64,000 nucleotides of DNA. Origin: Rugamonas brunnea (GTDB lineage: Bacteria > Pseudomonadota > Gammaproteobacteria > Burkholderiales > Burkholderiaceae_D). The stretch is taken from assembly GCF_014042345.1 (NCBI RefSeq), contig NZ_JACEZT010000010.1:166257-230256 (forward strand), written 5' to 3'. A program made the translations under genes and the position numbers. Every line of letters begins with the position of its first letter. The first letter of the stretch is position 1. Below the pieces are notes generated by a model, which was given only the letters and a program-made list of their open reading frames with translations, was not told where the DNA came from and ran no database searches. Below, piece by piece: positions 10,777 to 17,442 of the stretch.

Positions 10777-11286
10777 ATGAAACACACCCCGTCGATGCTG
10801 CGCGTGGCCCTGGCCGGCGCGCTGCTGGCCCTGTCCACCCAGGCGCTGGCGCAATACCTGTGGATAGACGAAAAAGGCATCAAGCAGTTGTCCGACCGCC
10901 CGCCGCCGCCCAACATCCCGGAGAAGAACATCCTGAAGGCGCCCGGCAAGCCACTGTTCAACCCGAACGCGCCCGCGCCGGACGAGCAGGCGCCCGACGC
11001 CGCCGAACCCAAGACCAAGGCCCCGCCCACGCTGGGCGAGCGCAACGCCGACTTCAACAAGCGCAGGGCGGAGGCGGCCCAGGCGGCGCAAAAGAGCGCC
11101 GAAGAAGCCAAGCGCAAGGCGGCCGAGCAATCGGCCTGCGAGGCGGCCCGCAACAACCAGCGCGCGCTCGACGACGGCATCCGCATCACGACCTACGACA
11201 AGGATGGCCAGCGCACGGTGATGGGCGACGCGGAACGGGCCGAACTGGCGAAAAAGACCCAGCAGGCGCTGGCCAACTGTCACTGA
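10777..11286 (+). CDS. DUF4124 domain-containing secreted protein
   Basis: Small predicted periplasmic protein of 169 residues. I start at the ATG at 10777, which opens a signal peptide (MLRVALAGALLALSTQALAQ). The mature N-terminus YLWIDEKGIKQLSDRPPPP is the typical DUF4124 core (a Trp-containing beta motif with a DRPPP turn). It is followed by a Pro/Lys-rich linker and an Ala/Lys/Glu helix (KRRAEAAQAAQKSAEEAKRK), probably a coiled coil. Function is unknown; DUF4124 proteins are common singletons in betaproteobacteria. No operon partner is evident. Confidence 0.82.
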   Translation: MKHTPSMLRVALAGALLALSTQALAQYLWIDEKGIKQLSDRPPPPNIPEKNILKAPGKPLFNPNAPAPDEQAPDAAEPKTKAPPTLGERNADFNKRRAEAAQAAQKSAEEAKRKAAEQSACEAARNNQRALDDGIRITTYDKDGQRTVMGDAERAELAKKTQQALANCH

Positions 11287-11344
11287 ACGCGGCGGGTTGC
11301 CGGCGAAACTTCCCCGCCCTCGCCCCGCCTGCCGTAAGATAGCG

Positions 11345-11360
11345 CGATCAATGTTGATCG
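11345..11360. promoter_or_regulatory. Inverted repeat upstream of the LacI-type regulator
   Basis: Seven-base arms CGATCAA and TTGATCG with a 2-base centre lie just after a TAAGAT -10-like hexamer and 10 bases before the regulator's ATG. This suits an autoregulatory operator. It differs from the TAGCGCTA operator at gntK, so the assignment is tentative. Confidence 0.35.
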
Positions 11361-11370
11361 ATAGGCAGGG

Positions 11371-12399
11371 ATGAGCAAGACAGCACCGAACAGGAGCCGC
11401 GCCAGCGGCCGCGTCACGCTGGCGGCGGTGGCGGAACGGGCCGGCGTGGCCGCCATGACAGCCTCGCGCGCCATCAGCCAGCCGGACATGGTGTCGCCGG
11501 CGCTGCGCGAGCGCGTGCAGCAAGCCGTGGAGGAACTGGGCTACGTCCCCAACCGGGCGGCGCGCGCGCTGGCCTCGGCCCAGTCGAAGGTGATCGTGGT
11601 GCTGGTGCCGTCGCTGTCGAACGCCGTGTTCACGGCCGTGCTGGCCGGCATCCAGGATGCGCTGGATGCGGACGACTATCAGATCCTGATCGGTAACACG
11701 CGCTACTCCGACGCCGAGGAGGAAAAGCTGCTCGGCATCTACCTGCAATCGAACCCGGACGGCATCCTGCTGTCCGGCCTCACCCACAGTCCGCGCGTGG
11801 AGCGCATGCTGGCCGCTTCGCGCGTGCCCATCGTCTCGATGATGGATCTGTCGGACGACCCGGCCCAGCTGACGGTGGGCTTCTCGCAGTTCCAGGCCGG
11901 CCAGGCGATGACGCGCTACCTGATCGACAAAGGCCACAAGCGCATCGGCTTCATCGGCGCCCAGCTCGACGAGCGCACGCTGAAACGGGCCGACGGCTAC
12001 CGCCACGCCATGCGCGACGCGGGCCTGGCCGATCCGAAGCTGGAACTGATGGTGCCCGATCCATCCACCATCGCGCTCGGCGCCGAGCTGCTGGGCCGCA
12101 TGCTGGCACAGGCGCCCGACTGCGACGCCATCTTCTGCTGCAACGACGACCTGGCGCACGGCGCCATCTACCAATGCCAGCGGCGCGGCATCGCCGTGCC
12201 CCGGCAGCTGGCCATTTGCGGCTTCAACGACCTGCCCGCGTCGGCCTGGATGAATCCCTCCGTGACCACGGTCGGCACGCCGCGCTACCGCATCGGCCAC
12301 GAAGCGGCCACCCTGCTGCGCAGCGTCATCCGCGGCGAAACGCCGGCCACGCCCCACCTCGACCTCGGCTTCACGCTGATGGCGCGCGAAAGCGCCTGA
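11371..12399 (+). CDS. gntR: LacI-family repressor, GntR (gluconate) type
   Basis: Repressor of 342 residues. The N-terminal helix-turn-helix is VTLAAVAERAGVAAMTASRA, followed by the hinge helix GYVPNRAARALAS and a type I periplasmic-binding-protein-like effector domain (about 75-335). It is followed by a gluconokinase whose promoter carries a perfect TAGCGCTA-centred palindrome, the operator type of GntR-like LacI regulators, so gluconate or a related sugar acid is the likely inducer. Its stop codon overlaps a 74-base perfect inverted repeat that can terminate transcription. The symbol follows function and context; the ortholog was not verified. Confidence 0.82.
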   Translation: MSKTAPNRSRASGRVTLAAVAERAGVAAMTASRAISQPDMVSPALRERVQQAVEELGYVPNRAARALASAQSKVIVVLVPSLSNAVFTAVLAGIQDALDADDYQILIGNTRYSDAEEEKLLGIYLQSNPDGILLSGLTHSPRVERMLAASRVPIVSMMDLSDDPAQLTVGFSQFQAGQAMTRYLIDKGHKRIGFIGAQLDERTLKRADGYRHAMRDAGLADPKLELMVPDPSTIALGAELLGRMLAQAPDCDAIFCCNDDLAHGAIYQCQRRGIAVPRQLAICGFNDLPASAWMNPSVTTVGTPRYRIGHEAATLLRSVIRGETPATPHLDLGFTLMARESA

Positions 12400-12472
12400 A
12401 AACCGGGGTCAGGTCATGCCCTCATGCAAGAAGCCCGCATCTTGCATGAGGGCATGACCTGACCCCGGTTTT
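12399..12472. repeat. Perfect 32-bp inverted repeat, GGGGTCAG-family intergenic palindrome
   Basis: Arms 12399-12430 and 12441-12472 are perfectly complementary over 32 bases, with a 10-base loop. The outer part is AAAACCGGGGTCAG and the right arm runs into TTTTTT, so it can also act as a terminator for the regulator gene. The same AAAACC(G/A)GGGGTCAG core recurs in other intergenic gaps of this window. Confidence 0.85.
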
Positions 12473-12596
12473 TTGCTAGCGCCGTTGTCTGCGCACCACA
12501 GACAGCCGCATTCTCCTTCCGTCATTAATTTCCCGCGCCCACTCTGGGCGAGGCATTTCACGCAGTCCGTCTGCTGCAACGCAACATCGATTCCGC

Positions 12597-12624
12597 TTTA
12601 CAAATCAGCGCGATGGTCTAGACT
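12597..12624 (+). promoter_or_regulatory. gntK promoter
   Basis: TTTACA (12597-12602), a 16-base spacer and TAGACT (12619-12624) make a good sigma-70 promoter. The expected start point near 12631 falls immediately before the operator. Confidence 0.6.
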
Positions 12625-12632
12625 TCGATTCC

Positions 12633-12650
12633 AATGTTAGCGCTAACATT
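12633..12650. promoter_or_regulatory. LacI/GntR-type operator, perfect palindrome
   Basis: AATGTTAGCGCTAACATT is a perfect 18-base palindrome with the CG-centred core of LacI-family operators. It covers about +2 to +19 of the predicted gntK transcript, a roadblock position for the repressor encoded upstream. Confidence 0.85.
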
Positions 12651-12674
12651 CTAATGAAACAAAACCCCGAGACC

Positions 12675-13214
12675 ATGCAAGCACATCACCCTATGAGCCA
12701 AACCAACCAACCCGCATGCTGGATCGTCATGGGCGTCAGCGGTTGCGGCAAGAGCGAGATCGGGCAACGGCTGGCGACGGCGCTGGACCTGCCCTTCCTC
12801 GAAGGCGACAGCTTCCACTCCGCCGCCAACGTCGCCAAGATGGCCGCCGGCATTCCGCTGACGGACGACGACCGCGCCGGCTGGCTGCACACGCTGCAGG
12901 AGCAGATCCGCCAGGCGACGCAACAAGGCCACGGCCTGGTGCTGTCGTGCTCCGCGCTCAAGCGGCGCTACCGCGACCTGCTCCGCGCCGGCAATCCCGC
13001 GCTGCGCTTCGCCCATCTGTCCGGGCCGCGCAGCGTGATCGCTGAACGCATGGCGGCGCGCGTGAACCACTACATGCCGCCATCGCTGCTCGACAGCCAG
13101 CTGCGCGACCTGGAACCGCTGCAAGCGGACGAAGCGGGCGTGCTGCTGGACTTGAACCTGCCGCCGCAACAACTGGTCGACGCCATCCTCGACAACCAGG
13201 GCGCACACGCATAA
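12675..13214 (+). CDS. gntK: Gluconokinase
   Basis: Phosphorylates D-gluconate to 6-phosphogluconate with ATP; cytosolic. The Walker A motif MGVSGCGKSEIG and the family segments LEGDSFHSAANVAKMAAGIPL, TDDDRAGWL and LSCSALKRRYRDLL match thermoresistant-type gluconokinases. The open frame starts at an ATG at 12654, but that lies 3 bases after the operator with no ribosome-binding site. ATGs at 12675 and 12693 also fit; I chose 12675 (179 residues) with moderate certainty. It precedes a sugar-acid transporter by 31 bases, so the two are likely one transcript under the operator at 12633. Confidence 0.93.
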   Translation: MQAHHPMSQTNQPACWIVMGVSGCGKSEIGQRLATALDLPFLEGDSFHSAANVAKMAAGIPLTDDDRAGWLHTLQEQIRQATQQGHGLVLSCSALKRRYRDLLRAGNPALRFAHLSGPRSVIAERMAARVNHYMPPSLLDSQLRDLEPLQADEAGVLLDLNLPPQQLVDAILDNQGAHA

Positions 13215-13245
13215 CGCGCCCACCAACATCACCACCGGAGACAAC

Positions 13246-14568
13246 ATGAACGCCACCCACCACCACCAGAAAATCCCCAAGCGCCGCTGGGGCATAGGCG
13301 CCCTGCTCGGCATGGGCGTCCTGATCAACTACATCGACCGCATCGGCCTGTCCGTGGCCGCGCCGCAGATCAAGGATATGTTCAACCTGTCGGCCGTGGA
13401 ACTGGGCCTGCTGTTCAGCGCCTTCGCCTGGTCGTACTCGCTGCTGCAGATCCCGGTCGGCATGGTGCTGGACCGCTTCGGCCCCACCCGCGTGGGCCGC
13501 TGGGGCGCCTTCCTGTGGGGTGTGGCCTCCACCATCACCGCGTTCTCCAGCGGTTTCGCCGGCATCTTCGCGGCCCGCATCCTGCTCGGCATCGCCGAAG
13601 CGCCGGCCTTCCCGGTCAGCTCCAAGGCCACCGGCTACTGGTTCCCCCGCAATGAGCGCGGCATGGCCACCGCCATCTTCGACGCGGCCGCCAAGTTCTC
13701 CAACGTGATCGGCGTGCCGCTGATCGCCGTCACCATCGTCACCTTCGGCTGGCGCTGGGGCTTCGGCTTGACCGCGCTGCTCAGCTTCAGCTACTTCTTC
13801 GCCTTCCTGCTGGTGTACCGCGACCCGAGCGCCGATGCCAAGCTGTCGAAGCAGGAACTGCAGTACATCCAGAACGGCGGCGCCGCGCCGGAAGGCCCGT
13901 CCAACGCCGGTGCACTCAACATGCTGGGCTACCTGCTGGGCAAATCGAAAGTCTGGGGCCTGACCATCGGCTTCGCCGCCTACGGCTACTCGTTCTACCT
14001 GTTCCTCACCTGGCTGCCCGGCTACCTGGTGCAGACCATGCACATGAGCATACTGAAATCGGCCGGCTTCGCCGCCATCCCCTGGGCCGTGGCCACCATC
14101 ACCGATCTGTTCGTGGGCGGCTGGCTGATCGACCACCTGATCTCGCGCGGCAAGGATGAATCGCTGGTGCGCAAGGGCGTGCTGATCGTCGGCATGCTGC
14201 TGGGCCTGGCCGTGTTCGGCGCCACCCAGACTACCGATCCCGTGTGGGCCATCGTGTGGATCTCGATCGCGCTGGGCGGCCTGGCTTCGGCCGCGCCGGT
14301 GGGCTGGTCGCTGCCATCGCTGATCGCGCCCAAGGGCGGCGCCGGCACCATCGGCGGCATCATGAACTTCGCCAACAACCTGATGGGCGCGGCCGCCCCC
14401 ATCGTCACCGGCGTGATCGTCGGCGCCACCAACTCGTTCGCCAACGCCTTCATGGTGGCCGGCGTGATCCTGCTGGTGGGGATCGTGTCCTTCGTGTTCG
14501 TGCTCGGGAAGATCGAGCCGATTCCCGATCCGGAACCGGCTACACCAGCGCCCCTGCCGGTCCACTGA
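13246..14568 (+). CDS. MFS transporter, anion:cation symporter (sugar acid / hexuronate) type
   Basis: Inner-membrane permease of 440 residues with 12 predicted helices. Early motifs NYIDRIGLSVAAPQIKD and VLDRFGPTRVGRWGAFLWG are those of the ACS family (glucarate, galactonate and hexuronate permeases). It follows gntK closely, and both precede a porin, so import of gluconate or a related aldonic acid is the likely job. It differs from the classical GntT/GntP permeases, which belong to another family. The stop codon lies inside a 12-base tandem repeat. Confidence 0.85.
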   Translation: MNATHHHQKIPKRRWGIGALLGMGVLINYIDRIGLSVAAPQIKDMFNLSAVELGLLFSAFAWSYSLLQIPVGMVLDRFGPTRVGRWGAFLWGVASTITAFSSGFAGIFAARILLGIAEAPAFPVSSKATGYWFPRNERGMATAIFDAAAKFSNVIGVPLIAVTIVTFGWRWGFGLTALLSFSYFFAFLLVYRDPSADAKLSKQELQYIQNGGAAPEGPSNAGALNMLGYLLGKSKVWGLTIGFAAYGYSFYLFLTWLPGYLVQTMHMSILKSAGFAAIPWAVATITDLFVGGWLIDHLISRGKDESLVRKGVLIVGMLLGLAVFGATQTTDPVWAIVWISIALGGLASAAPVGWSLPSLIAPKGGAGTIGGIMNFANNLMGAAAPIVTGVIVGATNSFANAFMVAGVILLVGIVSFVFVLGKIEPIPDPEPATPAPLPVH

Positions 14569-14597
14569 CCGGGCCACTGACCGGGCCACTCAGCGGC
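14562..14597 (+). repeat. 12-bp tandem repeat across the MFS stop codon
   Basis: Two exact copies of CCACTGACCGGG and a third degenerate one (CCACTCAGCGGC). The first copy contains the TGA stop of the transporter gene, so gain or loss of copies would not change the protein. Confidence 0.6.
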
Positions 14598-14724
14598 CCA
14601 CCGACACCGGCGCGGCAAGCCGCTTGCCCGCCATGTAGACGCCGTCCCCGCAACGGGACGGCAAGCACCCGCCCGCGCGCATCCGTAGCGCACGCGGCAT
14701 CGATAACAACTCTGGAGATACTTG

Positions 14725-15786
14725 ATGAACATTCGCATTCCCGCGCTGACCGCGCTCGCCCTCACCCTGTCCGGCACCGCGCTGGCCGACAGCAACGTCA
14801 CCTTCTACGGCGTGATGGACCTGGGCGTATCGCAGGACCGGGGCGGCATCGCCGGCACCGCGACGCGCGTCACCAGCGGCATGGCCACCCAAAGCCGCTG
14901 GGGCTTCCGCGGCAATGAAGACCTGGGCGGCGGCCTGTCCGCCTTCTTCGTGATCGAAGGCGGCATCCACGCCGACACGGGCGGCTCGACCCAGAACAAC
15001 ACCCTGTTCGGCCGCAACACGGCGGTCGGCTTGCGCGGCAATCTCGGCGCCATCTCGGCCGGCCTGCAGGACACGCCACTGTTCACCACCCTCAATACCA
15101 TCGTCGACCCGCTGCGCAACGGCATCGCGCGCTCCAACAACCTGATGGCGTCGACCGGCTTCCGCGCCAATAACTCGGTGCTGTACCGCAGTCCCGAGGT
15201 GAACGGCTTCAGTGGCGACGCCATGGTTGCGGCCGGCGAAGTGGCGGGCGACAACGCAGCCGGACGCGCGCTGGGCGGCTCCTTCGGCTACAGCAACGGC
15301 CCGCTCAACGTGCGCCTGGCCTACCACCACCGCAACAACGACACGGCGCTGCTGAAGAACCAGGACGCGGCGCGCAACACGCTGCTGGGCGCCAATTACG
15401 ATTTTGGCCCGGCCAAGGTCTATTTCGGCTACGGCGTGGACAAGGGCTTGAACAGCGCCTCGCTCAACAACACGGCCGCCAGCTTCGGCGGCGCGGCGCC
15501 CACCGCGTCCACCGACAGCCGCGATTTGCTGCTGGGCGTGTCGGCGCCATTCGGCGTGAGCACCGTGGTGGCGACCTACATCCGCAAGGATGACCGCAGC
15601 GCGTTCAACCAGGACGCGCAGCAATACGCGCTGGCCTACATGTATGCGCTGTCCAAGCGCACCGACCTGTACACCTCGTACGCGCTGATCCGCAACCACA
15701 ACGGCGCGGCCTACACCGAGGGCAACAGCGAGGAACCGGGGACGGGCAACAAGCAGTTCACGGTCGGGCTGCGCCACCGCTTCTGA
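14725..15786 (+). CDS. Gram-negative porin
   Basis: Outer-membrane porin of 353 residues. The ATG at 14725 is preceded by CTGGAGA and opens a signal peptide (MNIRIPALTALALTLSGTALA). The mature start DSNVTFYGVMDLGVSQDRGG and the end QFTVGLRHRF, with terminal Phe, are typical of betaproteobacterial trimeric porins. It is 156 bases after the sugar-acid permease on the same strand and probably admits the same substrate. A degenerate copy of the gntK operator core lies just after its stop codon, at 15801. Confidence 0.9.
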   Translation: MNIRIPALTALALTLSGTALADSNVTFYGVMDLGVSQDRGGIAGTATRVTSGMATQSRWGFRGNEDLGGGLSAFFVIEGGIHADTGGSTQNNTLFGRNTAVGLRGNLGAISAGLQDTPLFTTLNTIVDPLRNGIARSNNLMASTGFRANNSVLYRSPEVNGFSGDAMVAAGEVAGDNAAGRALGGSFGYSNGPLNVRLAYHHRNNDTALLKNQDAARNTLLGANYDFGPAKVYFGYGVDKGLNSASLNNTAASFGGAAPTASTDSRDLLLGVSAPFGVSTVVATYIRKDDRSAFNQDAQQYALAYMYALSKRTDLYTSYALIRNHNGAAYTEGNSEEPGTGNKQFTVGLRHRF

Positions 15787-15800
15787 ATTTTTTCTTAATG

Positions 15801-15814
15801 TGGTAGCGCTATCA
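15801..15814. promoter_or_regulatory. Second TAGCGCTA operator-like site
   Basis: TGGTAGCGCTATCA matches 12 of 14 positions of the gntK operator core TGTTAGCGCTAACA. It lies 15 bases after the porin stop codon, in a convergent gap where an operator is unexpected. Confidence 0.35.
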
Positions 15815-15822
15815 AAAGCAAC

Positions 15823-15854
15823 GCCAGGGTCAGGCCCAAGGGGCGGACCCTTTT
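15823..15854. repeat. Degenerate GGGTCAG-family palindrome
   Basis: CCAGGGTCAGGCCC followed by GGGGCGGACCCTTTT, with AGGGTC/GACCCT ends complementary. It looks like a worn member of the same intergenic family as 12399-12472 and could fold into a terminator between the convergent porin and rnfH genes. Confidence 0.5.
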
Positions 15855-15865
15855 GAGGCGAAAAC

Positions 15866-16153
15866 TCAGGTTTGGGGTTTGGCCTTGCGGCGGCGGCGCG
15901 CGTTCTTGGGATCGGCAATCAGGGGGCGATACAGTTCCACCCGGTCGTGCTCGCGCAGCACCGTGTCCAGCGTCTTTTTCTTGCTGTAGATGCCCACTTG
16001 GAGCGCGGCCAGATCGATGCCGGGCATGGCTTGCTGCACGCCGCTGAGCGCGATCGCCTGCTCCACCGTGGTGCCGGCGTCCACCGTCAGGTCGCGCAGG
16101 AACTGCTGTTCCGGCAGCGCGTAACAGACCTGGATGTGAATTTGTTCAGCCAT
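15866..16153 (-). CDS. rnfH: RnfH family ubiquitin-fold protein
   Basis: Small beta-grasp protein of 95 residues (UPF0125/RnfH). The family segments are IHIQVCYALPEQQFLRDLTV, VGIYSKKKTLDTVLREHDRV and ELYRPLIADPKNARRRRKAK. It overlaps the 3' end of ratA by 8 bases, the conserved ratA-rnfH arrangement next to smpB. The cellular role is unclear; it has been linked by name to the Rnf complex and by context to RatA. Confidence 0.93.
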   Translation of the reverse strand: MAEQIHIQVCYALPEQQFLRDLTVDAGTTVEQAIALSGVQQAMPGIDLAALQVGIYSKKKTLDTVLREHDRVELYRPLIADPKNARRRRKAKPQT

Positions 16154-16577
16154 ACACCGTCTCCGCCCGTTTGCAGAAGCAATCGACCATGCTGTTGGCG
16201 ATCATGCCAAACACAGGGCCGATCAGCTGTTCCAGGATGGCGCTGGAAAATTCGTAATGCAGGTCCAGCTCCACCTTGCACGCGTCCTCGCGCAGCGGTT
16301 TAATGTTCCACACGCCATCGAGGGCCTTGAAAGGTCCGTCCACCAGCCGCATCTGTATGGTGCTGTGCGGCGTGTTGACGTTCGACGTCGTGAAGCTCTG
16401 GCGCACGCCGCGATAATGGATGGCCAGGCTGGCCACCACCGTTTCCTCGCTGCGCTCCTTCACTTCAACACCCCCGCACCATGGCAGAAACTTGGGATAA
16501 TCCTCGATCGCCGCCACCAGGTCGAACATCTGTTGGGCGCTGTAGCCGAGGAAAACTGTTTTGTGAACTACTGCCAT
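16146..16577 (-). CDS. ratA: RatA-family START/Coq10 domain protein
   Basis: A 143-residue START-like (Coq10/PF03364) protein, with start MAVVHKTVFLGYSAQQMFDL and core EDYPKFLPWCGGVEV. The E. coli homologue RatA was described as inhibiting 70S ribosome association; the fold also binds ubiquinone-like lipids in Coq10. It is divergent from smpB across 95 bases, with rnfH downstream in a translationally overlapping pair. Confidence 0.92.
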   Translation of the reverse strand: MAVVHKTVFLGYSAQQMFDLVAAIEDYPKFLPWCGGVEVKERSEETVVASLAIHYRGVRQSFTTSNVNTPHSTIQMRLVDGPFKALDGVWNIKPLREDACKVELDLHYEFSSAILEQLIGPVFGMIANSMVDCFCKRAETVYG

Positions 16578-16672
16578 TACGTAACCGTTTGCTATGATGT
16601 TGAATTATTCGCGTTTTTGGCGCGTCCCCGTAGTTTAACCGACCCGCGCCCGATTTTAGTAATTACCCTGCC

Positions 16673-17122
16673 ATGACCATTGCCGATAATAGAAAAGCCT
16701 TTCACGACTACTTCATCGAGGACCGCTACGAAGCGGGCATCGTGCTGGAAGGCTGGGAAGTGAAAGCGATCCGCGATGCGCGGGTGCAGATCAAGGAAGC
16801 CTACGTCACCATCAAGGGCGACGAGTTGTTCCTGTTCGGCGCCCACATCAGCGCCCTGCCCACCGCTTCCACCCACATCCACCCGGAAGCCGTGCGCACC
16901 CGCAAGCTGCTGCTGCACCGCCAGGAGATGGATAAGCTGATCGGCAAGGTGGAACGGGCCGGCTACACGCTGGTGCCGCTCAACCTGCACTACAAGGGCG
17001 GCCGCGTGAAATGCGAGATCGGCCTGGCCAAGGGTAAGAAGATGCACGACAAGCGCGCCGCCGAGAAGGACCGCGACGGCAAGCGCGAAGTGGCGTCGGC
17101 CATGAAGCAACACCGGCGCTGA
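16673..17122 (+). CDS. smpB: SsrA-binding protein SmpB
   Basis: Binds tmRNA and delivers it to stalled ribosomes for trans-translation. It has 149 residues. Conserved segments are [40 protein letters not shown] and the tail [15 protein letters not shown], which enters the mRNA channel. There is no clear Shine-Dalgarno sequence before the ATG. The tmRNA gene itself is not in the window. Confidence 0.97.
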   Translation: MTIADNRKAFHDYFIEDRYEAGIVLEGWEVKAIRDARVQIKEAYVTIKGDELFLFGAHISALPTASTHIHPEAVRTRKLLLHRQEMDKLIGKVERAGYTLVPLNLHYKGGRVKCEIGLAKGKKMHDKRAAEKDRDGKREVASAMKQHRR

Positions 17123-17236
17123 TCCTCCCGCCCTGCCCGCCCAGGCGCCCGGTGCATGCCGCCGGGCAGCATGATGCACATCATTCCATAAAGAAATTTT
17201 ATTGCCGGCCGCCATTATTTAGCCAGGGCATGCTGG

Positions 17237-17242
17237 TACAAT
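17237..17242 (+). promoter_or_regulatory. Candidate -10 box for the riboswitch transcript
   Basis: TACAAT, about 45 bases before the GEMM aptamer. No convincing -35 hexamer is visible at the right distance, so this is tentative. Apart from the riboswitch and its hairpin, I see nothing else recognisable in 17123-17442. Confidence 0.3.
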
Positions 17243-17285
17243 CGCTGGCAGTGGCCGGTTTCATGACCGGCATCATCCAAATTTC

Positions 17286-17367
17286 GCCGAAGGCAAACCC
17301 TCCGAAAGGTGGGGACGCAAAACCACCGGCCTACAGCGCGCAAGCGCCACGGTAGCGGGGTCGCCAA
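17286..17367 (+). promoter_or_regulatory. Cyclic di-GMP-I (GEMM) riboswitch aptamer
   Basis: The conserved GEMM-I core is present in order: GGCAAACC (17292-17299), CGAAAG (17303-17308), GGGACGCAAA (17312-17321), ACCGGCCTA (17325-17333) and GGTAGCGGGG (17351-17360). The stem closed by CGAAAG and a second hairpin with a GCAA tetraloop between GCGC arms lie where expected. I could not find a strong closing P1 stem, so the exact ends are uncertain. It lies in the 5' leader of the secreted S53 peptidase gene, so c-di-GMP should control that gene. Confidence 0.85.
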
Positions 17368-17410
17368 CGTCGGGCTGCCCATGCCGTGCATGGCTGTCAA
17401 CGTTGCCGCA

Positions 17411-17441
17411 GCGTGGCCTTCGATTTCGGGAAGCGCCACGC
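17411..17441 (+). promoter_or_regulatory. Hairpin masking the S53 peptidase start, candidate expression platform
   Basis: GCGTGGC (17411-17417) pairs with GCCACGC (17435-17441) and CTTC with GAAG, with one bulged C and an 8-base loop. The hairpin ends one base before the ATG at 17443 and includes part of the likely ribosome-binding site (GGGAAG). The left arm can alternatively pair with GCCACG at 17346-17351 inside the aptamer, giving two exclusive folds. Confidence 0.5.
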
Positions 17442-17442
17442 C

